Below are positions 55,684-64,000 of a stretch of 64,000 nt of DNA, one piece after another. Each line of letters opens with the position of its first letter. Within the stretch, counting starts at the first letter, position 1. The position numbers were made by a program, and so were the translations under genes. The stretch comes from Purshia tridentata (taxonomy: Eukaryota > Streptophyta > Magnoliopsida > Rosales > Rosaceae): positions 1-64,000 of the forward strand of contig QANT01006504.1 in assembly GCA_003254885.1 (NCBI GenBank), in the 5' to 3' direction. Under the pieces are notes generated by a model that ran no database searches, was not told the origin of the DNA, and saw only the letters and a list, made by a program, of their open reading frames with translations.

Positions 55684-57436
55684 TGTAACACCCCGCACTT
55701 TCAAAGTGGTTTTGAAAAAGCTTTTTAAAGATTTTCGAGATTTTACTGGAAAAGTAAAACGTTTTGAAGGTTTTCAAATTTTAAGTTTGACTTTTAAACT
55801 TTGGGCAAGAAGTTGACTTTTAGTTCAGGAGGACTTTTCGTGTTGACTTTGGGTTCGTTGGAAAGGTCTCGTCCTCACGAGTTCGTAGACACGTAGCACG
55901 CGTCGAACGGAGCTACGGTTTGAAAGTTACGGACGTGTGAAGGGAGGGGCAAGGTTGTAATTTTGGAAAAGTTGGATTTTAAAAAGAGGCACAAAACCCC
56001 AGAAAATCACAGTTTCTCTCTCTTCTCTCCTAACGCGTCTCTCTCTCTCTCGCGACACTCAGCCCAGCCGCGCCTTTCGCCGGCGCGTGGGGGCGCGTCC
56101 GATGGTGGGCCGGCCTGGTTTTTGCCTCGCCGTGCTCGCGCCGCCGCCCTCTTCCCTCCGGTGGTGGCGGCTCCCCGTGAAACAGCTCGGAAAATGGAGA
56201 ACCAGATCGCGCATAGTCGGCGTCTTGGCGGCGATCTCGGCGATTCCGGCGACGACGCGACCTCCCACCTGCCCAGATCTCTTCCTCTCGTCGAGCCCAG
56301 CGTGTTGGTGGGTTGGATTGACCCGTGGGATCGCCGTGGACGGCGGATCGAGTATGGGTGTGCCGCCGGCTTTCCGGCCAGTTTTCGTCAGTTTCCGGCC
56401 ACTTTTGGCCGTCGACCCAGGTTCGAGTTTTGATCCCCTCGATCTCCTCTACGTGCCTATGTAGTTTGTTTTAGCTAAACGCGAGTTTCGTTTTTGACAG
56501 TTGACCGCTGTTGACCACCCGTTGACCGTCGTAGGACTCGCTGCGTGTGACGATTCCAGTGACCGTTCCTTGGTTTTTGGCCTCGGGCCAACCACCCGAG
56601 CTTGTGGGTGAGTTTCTCGGACTTTCCGCGTGTTTTCCGAGGGTCGGGCAGCCGCCGTGTGTATTGGTTCCCGCCCGTTTCAGTTGGTTGTGAACCTGTT
56701 GTGAATTCTGGTTGTTATTGCTTGGTTGTCTGGTCTTAACAGGTGCGCTTGGCTCGGAAATTTGTATTCCCGATGCCGTTATGCTGCCGGATTTTAGAAT
56801 CCGAGCAAAGGAGCCACGAAGGACACGAAGGGCAGTTCAGTCTTTTCGCGCGGTCACTGTGATTGAACCTAGGACCCTTTAATTCTCAGTTTAGTTGGTT
56901 ATTTGGTCGCTTGTGTGCTTGTTTGTTTGATTTGGTTGCGAGTTACTAGTTAAGGGGGGTTACGGAATTAGGATTGGAATACCGATAATTTAAGGATTAT
57001 TTGAGGTTACAGAATTAAGTAATGTTTGGAACTTTAGTGAGGACTAAGTAAGGATCAGTGATTGTGTTGAGGGTTTGTGAATTCCAGTTGGAGACTTTCG
57101 GTTAGGATTGGGATTCCCAGGATTTTAAGATTATTGTTTGTTAAGGTGATTTGGTGTGGATTTCGGTTTTGGGAAACTGATTTTAAGAACTCAGTTTATT
57201 CTTGGTTAAAGATAAAGATTTGATCTTATTTGTCAGTTTTTGGAAACTTTGGTTCTTTAAGAAAGTATTTTATTTGTTGTGGTTTGAAGAACTTAAAAGT
57301 GGATTTAAAATTGCCATATGAGTACCCAGCTACAGATAAGTTCAGTAAGGTCTTTGGGACCCATCGTGACACACACATAGGCTTTGGGCCGTGTGTTGCG
57401 GTGCCTCGCCCTTTGGGGGCAGCTCTGCGTGCACGT

Positions 57437-57601
57437 ATGACCAGTTATTTGCCCTGCCTGTACGATACAGAATTCCGTATAGGTGTATGGCCAGTTAGCT
57501 TTGCCCTGCCTGTACGATGCAGAATTCCGTGCAGGTGTATGGCCAGTTAGATTCGCCCTGCTCGTACGATGCAGCATTCCGTACGAGTGTATGGCCAGTT
57601 T
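57437..57601 (+). repeat. 52 bp minisatellite in the solo LTR
   Basis: Three copies of a 52 bp unit starting TATGGCCAGTTAG, with GCCCTGCCTGTACGATGCAG and ATTCCGTGCAGGTG, plus a partial fourth. Each unit holds a near-palindrome (CCTGTACG and CGTGCAGG around GATGCAGAATTC). The short frame at 57230-57550 is a by-product. Confidence 0.85.
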
Positions 57602-58360
57602 TCCAGGGTACTTGGGTGATGGTTTTATTTATATTGTTAGCTTACAGTTGTTCTTGAGAATTATAGTTTCAGTTCTTAATTGATATTTTAAGAACTTGAC
57701 CAGTTTTATTGATTTATCGGAGTTTTCAGTTCTTGTTTTATAAATTGGGACTTTGATCAGCTTTATTGTTTTCTAAAAGAGTTTGCAAAATGGATTTCAA
57801 ACGCGGGTTTCTACAAAGAGTTTTCAGTGGATTTATAAAATGTTTTAAAACTAGGGGAATCTCAAGGGGTGACAGTGAAGTGTTGGGAAACTTTGAATTT
57901 AAAGGTTTAGGCGAGAATTGATTACCGGGGTTTGAGTAACAAAGGTCATTTGAGATTTAAGGGTAAGTAAAAGATTTCGGAGTATCAATGGTTTTAGTTG
58001 AGGATTTAGTGGGTTCTAAAGGTTATCTGAGGATAGTGGAAGGATTAATTGAGGTTTAAATTGGTTCTGAATGGATATCGAGGATTCTAAGATTATTGGA
58101 GAATCTAGTGGGATTCTAAGTCGGGATCTGGTGGATTATTCGAGGTGGTCGTTCAGTTAGAGGTTAAATTGAGGATCTTTGAGGGATTAAGGATTTCAGT
58201 GGATTTGATCGGTTTAGAGGATTTGGTGATCAGGTTAAGGTTCATGATTTGTGATTTGTGGTTTGACTGTGCTTGAGGCATTAAGATGAATTATGATTGA
58301 TTATTTTATTTCAGTTAATTTGAGGTTTACAGTAGTTTCACTCATACGAGCTCTAGTGAG

Positions 58361-58384
58361 CTTACCGGGTTTGTGTGTAAACCC
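58361..58384. other. Conserved hairpin ACCGGGTTT-AAACCCGGT
   Basis: A perfect nine-base stem with a six-base loop (GTGTGT). The same stem with loop GTGTTT occurs in the element at 60826-62469 (about 62137-62160), embedded in a longer conserved block that begins CACTCATACGAGCTCTAGTG. It may act in RNA 3'-end formation or dimerisation, but that is a guess. Confidence 0.7.
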
Positions 58385-58677
58385 GGTGCACCTGTGGGTG
58401 GGTGTAGGGTTTGGTTTTGCAGGTTGAGCAAGCTGAGGAGGCAGTGGAGAGAAGACGAGGCAGTGGGACCAGCAGTAGTTCCAAAAAACTTATTTTACAG
58501 TTTTATTTTCGTGTAAAAGGTTTTACACTTGGTTTTATGTGAATTGTTTTGTAAAGTTACAGTGTTTTCAGTAAATTATTTTATATTCATGGCTCACATT
58601 TTCAGAAAAAGGGCCCACAGGAAACAGTTGTCAGTTTTTAGCAGTTTAGTCACGTGCCCGAGGGTCGGAGCGTGTCA

Positions 58678-59168
58678 GTTGACAAGAACCACATGGGAAG
58701 CTGCTTTCTCATGTCTGGATTAGCGTTCTAGCGCAAATGAACTACTTTAGGTGTTAAGAATGCACAAATTCGTCATTTCAGTGCACATTGAGTCAAATTA
58801 AGCTAACGTTGTAACAAAACATGCTCGGTTGGCAAGAAAGACATAGGGATGCACTTTCTCATGCTTGGATTAGCGTTCCAGCCTCAAAGAAGCACATTTC
58901 GTGTTTGGATAAAACAAACATGTCTTTTCAGTGCATACTCAGCTTAACTTGGTCTAAATTACACCAAAACATGCTCGGTTGGCAAGAAAGAGACGAGGAA
59001 GCACTCTCTAATGCCTCGATTAGCGTGCTCACCCTAAAGGACTACTTTAGGGTTCAAGAATGAACAAAAACATCATTTCAGTGCACACTCAGTATAATTT
59101 GGTTAAAGTTGCACCAAAACGTTATCGGTTGGCAAGAAAGACATGGGGAAGCAGTTTCTGATGCTTGG
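58678..59168 (+). repeat. Satellite block 4
   Basis: Resumes with the second half of M3 (TTGACAAGAACCACATG), then M4, M5 and M6, ending at CTGATGCTTGG. It is in phase with block 3. After this point no satellite is seen in the window. Confidence 0.93.
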
Positions 59169-59205
59169 TGTTGAGTATGCATTTGTGCATGCTTTTATAT
59201 GCTAA
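59169..59205 (+). repeat. Athila LTR stub, 37 bp
   Basis: TGTTGAGTATGC followed by ATTTGTGCATGCTTTTATAT and GCTAA, which match the first 37 bases of the Athila A LTR (5026 onward) at all but one or two positions. It joins satellite on the left and is cut by the CACTA terminus on the right. The rest of this Athila insertion is not in the window, so it may continue beyond the CACTA element. Confidence 0.8.
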
Positions 59206-60825
59206 CACTACTACAATAATGTCAATAGATGACAGTCAATAAATAACGGTAGGTATTGTTACCGTTATCTTAATTTAATAGATAACAGTTTTTTGAAAAT
59301 CGTTATATGAAATGATAATAGGCCATGGTTTTTGATCTTATAATTTTCCTGATTTATTAAACATAATAGTTTTAGACCAAACCATTGTGTTAGACTTGTT
59401 AAACAAAAAACACACTCTCTCTCTTCCACTTAAAAAAAAAACTCTCTTTTTTCTCTACCTAAATTTCACAAGATCCCCTTTCTTTCCTCTGCCATTATTT
59501 TGCATCTCGTCCCACATCAAAAATATTCATTCTCACTCTTCTTCACACTCTCCTTTCTTTTTTCTAATCTCTGTCAAACTCGCACCCTTTGTTTGCTCTC
59601 TCTAACTCCCCCTCTCTAAGCCATAACTGTTGCACCACCCCTATTAGCCACGGCCTTCCTTGCCGATCTCTCGCTTGGCCGATCTCCCTTGCAGTCGAAG
59701 TCCCGTCGCTCTCTCTAATCGCTGTCACCAAGTCTCGAAGTCCTCTTAACCATAATATCAACACATATGGTGCAGTTTGAAGGTAAGTATCTGTCTCTAT
59801 CTTTTCCTCAAGTGAATTGTTTCTTTTGGGGTGTTTTGGTTGGAGTGAGTTTATGTTTAGGTGGTTCTTAGTTCTGTGGGTTTATGGGCGGAGGGGTTGG
59901 GTTTCCAATGGGTTTGTGGATTTCTAATGGTTGATTTATGTTTTGGGTGTCTAGGGCTGAGATTTTGATAATGGGTTTTTGGGTTTGGAAATGGGGTTTT
60001 GGCTGGGTTTGGGATGAGATTATGTTTCTATGGCTTAGAGTAGTTTCGAGTTCAATTTTGTGGTGGATTTTGGTTCCAGTGATTTTGTGGGTGGGAGTAT
60101 ATTGTCATCTTTATGCTTTGGGGGCTGGTTATGAAATTTAAAGGGTTTTGAAGGTGGATTCCAACTAGCTTTGCAATGGGTTTCAATTTTTTATGGTGGA
60201 ATCTGATTTTTCTTCAATTAATGAGTCCATGCATTTGCCTATTATTCTGTTTTTCTCATTTGTTTTTGCATTTACTAGGGACTAAGTTCATTCTTTTTTG
60301 TTCTTTTGTACAACTAATTTGACTGGTGACTCTTTCAATCGACCCCATTTGAGGAATTGTCTCCTTATCAGCATATTTTGCCATTTGGGGTATTCCAATC
60401 CGAACCTAGCTTTTATTTCCCCTTTAAAATTCATTTAAAGTGTTTGTTTGGTGGTTTAGTAGATATTTTTGAGATGAATGGTGAATAAGTTATTCTAGAC
60501 TTGATAATGCTTGCATAATTATATGACCTTAATTAGTGTTCACTTACCTTGTAGTGAAGTGAGATTATTACTAATTTTTAGTCATATGGCTGAGCAACTC
60601 AGTTTTTTACTTATGTTTTTTTATGTCAATTCAGTTGGATGAATAATGCGTTTGATCCTTGATGTGATTTTGGCTTAAGTGAGCTTGGTTGAAGCATAAC
60701 TGTCTACAAACTGATAATTTCAGTCCTAGCCTATGGAATGTATGATCATTAATAGCCAGAAATATATTCATATTCTATTAAAGAAATGGTTGTATTTTTG
60801 CTCTTACAAATTCTGGTAGTTTTGT
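59206..60825 (+). mobile_element. CACTA transposon, left end
   Basis: Starts CACTACTACAATAATG, a CACTA terminal inverted repeat, directly after TAA (59203-59205), a possible three-base target duplication. Subterminal motifs in both orientations follow (ATAACGGT near 59257, ACCGTTATC near 59262-59280, ATAACAGTTTTTT near 59284). No right terminus is found before 64000, so the element either runs out of the window or is truncated. The solo-LTR-like element at 60826 probably lies inside it. The sequence after 59800 is AT/GT-rich and intron-like with no transposase domain. Confidence 0.65.
59400..59782 (+). other. Exon-like leader inside the CACTA end
   Basis: A CT-rich stretch (CTCTCTCTCTTCCACTT onward) typical of plant 5' UTRs leads to an ATG at 59767 (MVQFE) that runs into GAAG/GTAAGTAT, a strong splice donor at 59783. 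What follows is T/G-rich and intron-like. This may be the first exon of the CACTA element's own transcript or a captured host exon. I do not recognise a protein, and no downstream exon is identified. The 63- and 66-codon frames here are not supported. Confidence 0.35.
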
Positions 60826-62469
60826 TGTTACGACCCGTCTCTACTTTTCCTTTTTGGATCATCATTTAAAGTCTTTGAGGTGAATTTACCAATTTGCCCT
60901 CACTTAGGGAAGTTTTGGTTTTGTAAGGGACGTATATTTTTAAAAGAGTGTTTTGACCAAATTTTTACATGGTTGCGTAGAGCTTGACCTCACGAGCGCG
61001 TAGGAAGAAACAGCTCATAATTTGGACTTACGGTTTAAGAGTTATGGACGTTTAAAGTTTGGAAGGGAAAATATAAATAGGAAAATAATTTCATTTTTTT
61101 CAAAAAAAAAGTAAAATATCACAAATTTTCGCGTGAACAGTGTTTGGGCGATCAGAATCGCCGTCGCACCTCCCAGCCGCGCGTGGAAGCGCGTGCAACA
61201 TCTTCTGGACTTCTGGTTGGTTGGGTTTTGTTCACCTCTTCGTTCTCTTTCCATCCATATCCAAATCGTCCTGATCGGACCACTGTGGACGACGAATCGA
61301 GCCCTGGAAATTTCGGCTACCGTGAGTTTCAAATCCAAATTCCTGCTTCGTCTGACCTCGGTTTGGTTCGATTCTTACCTTTCTGAAATCCTCACGTTTC
61401 AAGCTTTCCAACCATTTGTGATTTGTAATTTTTCGTGTAGGTTTAAATTTTCAGATCGGAGACAGAAATTTCAGACCGAAATTGGGGTTTTCCGGCCACT
61501 TCCGGCCACTTTTTGGACTCAGCCCAGTTGACAAAGTTGTTCCTCTCGTCGAGCCCATCGATTCAGTATGGTAAATTATATTTTCTAGGTTGGTCATCGA
61601 AAAAGTCAACTTTCCGGTGGCCGCCGCCGTTGACCACCGCCGGCGCCGCCACGTGCGGCGGTGCTGGACCGGTCAGTGACAAAAAAATGTTCTCTTCCTT
61701 ATTTTAAGGCTTTTGGGAACCAATCTGGATCTTACGTGTTTTTACAGGACGATCGGAAGTGTTTTCCGGGAAGTTTTGGGTGTTGGCCGCTAGTTGGGTG
61801 ATCGGCGAGGCTTAAGTTTTGCTCGCCAAGTTTGTGAGTGGAATTTAAAGTTCAGTTACTTGTTTGTTTGGTTAGCTTGTTTGCTGTTTGCTAGTTAAGT
61901 GGGTACGAAGTAGGATTGAAGATCTTAAAAGGTTTGAGGTTATTTTGGGCATTGAGGATTTGTGAATTTAACTTGAATTAATAGTTTGAGGTGTTGGTTT
62001 TATTTAATTGGTGATTTGATTGTTGAGTTGTGAACTTTGTGATTTGAGGTTTAAATCGGTTTTGTAATTGATTATTACTGATTTTATTGTTAAGATATTT
62101 AGTAAGTTTTCACTCATACGAGCTCTAGTGAGCTTACCGGGTTTGTGTTTAAACCCGGTGCACCTTTGGTTGGGTGCAGGGTTTGTTTTGCAGGTTAAGC
62201 AGGCTGAGGAGACAGTATTGGGAAGACGAGGCAGTGGGACCACCTGTGTTTTAGAAACTTTGTTTTATACTTTGGTTTTATGTAAATGTTTTTTTGTGAA
62301 TTACAGCTAATTTGAATAAAGGATTTATTGTTCATGGCTCATAGTTTCAGGCAAAGAGTAAAGGTTTTAGTTTTAATGTTTGTCACGTGCCCGAGGTTCG
62401 AGGCCCATGTCGTGAGACGTGGCGCCCCCATAGGGTCGTCTCGGGGTCAACTCCGGGACGGTCCTGTCA
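60826..62469 (+). mobile_element. Second solo-LTR-like element, 1.64 kb
   Basis: Starts TGTTACGACCCGTC and ends GGGACGGTCCTGTCA. It shares with 55684-58677 the block CACTCATACGAGCTCTAGTG with its hairpin (62137-62160), AAGACGAGGCAGTGGGACCA and GTCACGTGCCCGAGG, and an early GC-rich leader with CCCAGCCGCGC. A TATA-like TATAAATA lies at 61072-61079. No matching target duplication is visible, so the borders are tentative. There is no PBS or pol. The overlapping frames of 80-132 codons at 61133-61531 are in the GC-rich leader and unrecognised. It is shorter than its relative and probably has internal losses. Confidence 0.55.
61072..61079 (+). promoter_or_regulatory. TATA-like box in second solo-LTR-like element
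   Basis: TATAAATA about 250 bases from the start, followed by a GC-rich leader. If real, U3 is short and most of the LTR would be transcribed. Confidence 0.4.
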
Positions 62470-64000
62470 AAAGGAAACACTCATTTCTTTGATTATGATA
62501 TTTTAAAAATACAATGTTCATACATTGGTTCATAAATAAATATTTTAAGACAAATAAATTGCAATAGTTGAATTTCCACTAAAAAATTATTTTAATATGT
62601 ACAAAGGAAATTAATATTACTATTGAGAAATTTTAACTTATTTTAGTATTTACAAGATTATGCCATTTATGTTTGTGATCAAGTGAAAACATGAAAAAAG
62701 GCTAAAAACCTCAAAGAATTATGTAAAAATATTATAAATCTGAAGGGTGTTAATGTGAATGAATCTAAAGTTAAATTTGTCATTTAGAGATATTTTTCCA
62801 TGAATTTTAACGGCAAGGATTATGTGAAAACACAAAACCTCATGGATGTTTATGATAACTCTCCCATAAAACTTTTTTTTCATGATTAACTAATTGAAGA
62901 ATCCACGTGAAGGCGAGTTTGGGTGAGGATCTTTTACTTGACTGTGGATAGCAATCCTCTAGTAGATAGAATGGAGAAATAAGTAACATATACTAAGAGT
63001 CAGCAAAAAGTTAAATAAATAAAAGTTTAACATACCAAGTGTCCGATAGATCTGGTGAATATGAAAGCTAGCTCATAAAAGAAACGCACTGATTTGCTTG
63101 AACCCCTTGAAGAACTGGATTATTAGCAGTAGCAGGCAGCTCAATGAGAACAAACCACACAGTTTTAGAAAAAGAAAAATGAAGATTGCTTTTGAAATAT
63201 CTTTCAGGAGCACTCTCTGCTGTGGTGTGTGGAAATTTCTAGACCACGAGAGCAGTCTCTTAGATGACTACAAAATGTTTCATACGGTGGTTGTGCATGT
63301 GCTAGGAAGCTTATTGGCCTAATTTTTAATTACTTTCTGTCTAACACTTAAACAAAGGCATCCTGCAGCTGGCGGCCATTATTGACCCACCAATTTAATA
63401 GCTCAACTTGGTTTTTAATACAGAAGTCTTTTAAGATATTACAATTTAATAAGCCTGGGTCCCATACGGTTAAGCTGCTCTTGTTGGTGCTTAAAGGCTT
63501 TTGGAAGATAAATTAAGCTAAATTAAGGTCTTGGTCTTGGGGTCCTAGTGGTAGGTGAGGATCTTTTCACCCACTTCTATCACCTCTCATTGCTTCTCCT
63601 CCCCAGGTGGACACTGACTTGTCCCATTTCCATAGCAGCCACAACCAAATTAACATACAAGATCAATATATCTCGAAGGGCCATGTGGTAAATCAATCCA
63701 TTGCCAAGGGCGCTTAAGCATAGACCAACGTTGATTTGGGTGTGGTTATTTGGGGGGAGAGGGGAGTCTGCAGGTGTGGGCATACGAGGAGAAAAAAAGA
63801 GGACGAAGCTAGAAGAGAGACATGGGTACGAGGTTGGGTGTATGGAGAGATATGCAGACGTGGGTTTGCTTTTTATTTTATTTTATATATATATATATAT
63901 TCTTTTTTAAATGGATATGAAATAGAAAGAAGAAGAATATGATTTGCAAATGTGCTGCATAATTTATGGATTGAATTTTACTGTGTTTTAAATTTTATAG
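62470..64000. other. AT-rich unassigned sequence, possibly low copy
   Basis: No satellite, LTR or transposon signature is recognised. 62470-62900 is very AT-rich. 63000-63330 has more balanced composition and exon-like patches on either strand: a 74-codon plus-strand frame at 63098-63322 (MNPLKNWIISSSRQLNENK), and on the minus strand coding-like text (FVLIELPATANNPVLQGVQ) near 63080-63160, followed by a possible donor GGTATGTT near 63035. Neither is identified. An AT microsatellite lies at 63884-63900. It could be CACTA interior or host sequence. Confidence 0.4.
63884..63900. repeat. AT microsatellite
   Basis: About eight TA units following TTTATTTTATTT. Confidence 0.8.

Larger units (their letters stand above)
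55684..58677 (+). mobile_element. Solo-LTR-like element, 2,994 bp
   Basis: Tips TGTAACACCCCG and GGAGCGTGTCA, flanked by GTTGA on both sides (55679-55683 and 58678-58682). This is the 5 bp duplication of an LTR retrotransposon. No internal copy of the start, no PBS and no pol domains are seen, so it is best read as a solo LTR left by LTR-LTR recombination. Length and tips would suit a long-LTR Gypsy such as Tekay/Del, but the lineage is not proven. It contains a GC-rich CT-repeat leader (56010-56460), a 52 bp tandem repeat (57437-57601) and a hairpin (58361-58384). The two overlapping GC-rich frames at 55963-56464 are probably compositional. It looks whole as a solo LTR. Confidence 0.7.

Noticed and set aside
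55963-56464. 156- and 125-codon frames as a host gene.
   Set aside because: They overlap in different frames in a GC-rich patch inside a solo-LTR-like element; the length is explained by low stop frequency.
2330-59168. Many open frames of 60-105 codons within the satellite blocks (for example 42087-42350, 44308-44523, 45220-45501).
   Set aside because: The same peptides recur with the monomer in shifted frames, so they follow from the repeat and show no domain.
2330-59168. CTAACCCTAAA words that look like plant telomere repeat.
   Set aside because: They occur once per monomer in a few monomer types and never in tandem, so this is not an interstitial telomere array.
60540-60565. TTGTAGTG near 60550 as the right end of the CACTA element starting at 59206.
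   Set aside because: Only the last few bases fit; it lacks the CATTATTG part and subterminal motifs.
1-64000. tRNA, rRNA or other structured RNA genes.
   Set aside because: No cloverleaf with A/B boxes and no rRNA-like sequence was recognised; the PBS sites are only short complements of tRNA 3' ends.

Overview
This window is plant nuclear DNA, most likely from a flowering plant and probably a eudicot. The evidence is the mix of transposon lineages: Athila- and Tat-type Gypsy elements, a plant L1 LINE with a CCHC-knuckle ORF1, a MuDR-type transposase, CACTA ends and an Ac-like hAT element. The coding density is very low. I could not recognise any complete host gene. The setting looks like satellite-rich, probably pericentromeric heterochromatin. 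That location is an inference from the satellite and the Athila content.

Layout. 1-649: right end of a CACTA transposon. 650-2329: minus-strand Athila remnant (leader, PBS, long LTR). 2330-5025: block 1 of a ~150 bp satellite. 5026-38068: a nest of retrotransposons that interrupts the satellite. Its frame is a plus-strand Athila (A) with a 5' LTR at 5026-6701. A minus-strand Tat-lineage Gypsy element (B, 7109-21441) sits in A's gag, with both LTRs and a GGATG target duplication. A second Athila (C, 23841-30799) sits in A's reverse transcriptase, and C is itself invaded by a related LTR (D). A's pol resumes at 30800-32313, then comes a MuDR transposase piece (32314-33217), then another Athila internal region (E, 33218-38068) split by a non-autonomous hAT element (36626-37998).

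38069-46715 is the main satellite block. The monomers are organised as a ten-monomer higher-order repeat of about 1.48 kb. A nearly full-length L1 LINE (46716-55006) is inserted in it, and the LINE is interrupted at about 51632-54054 by a non-coding LTR-like sequence. The satellite resumes in phase (55007-55683), is cut by a 2,994 bp solo-LTR-like element with a GTTGA duplication (55684-58677), resumes again in phase (58678-59168), and ends at a 37 bp Athila LTR stub followed by the left end of another CACTA element at 59206. A third, shorter relative of the solo-LTR family lies at 60826-62469. 62470-64000 is AT-rich and is the only stretch that might be low-copy host sequence.

The parts do not form a pathway. 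They record a history: an old satellite array with higher-order structure, hit by LINE, Gypsy, hAT, MuDR and CACTA elements at different times. The two items most worth a second look are the ten-monomer satellite and the Tat element, which carries an antisense plant-mobile-domain gene and its own tandem repeats in the 3' region.
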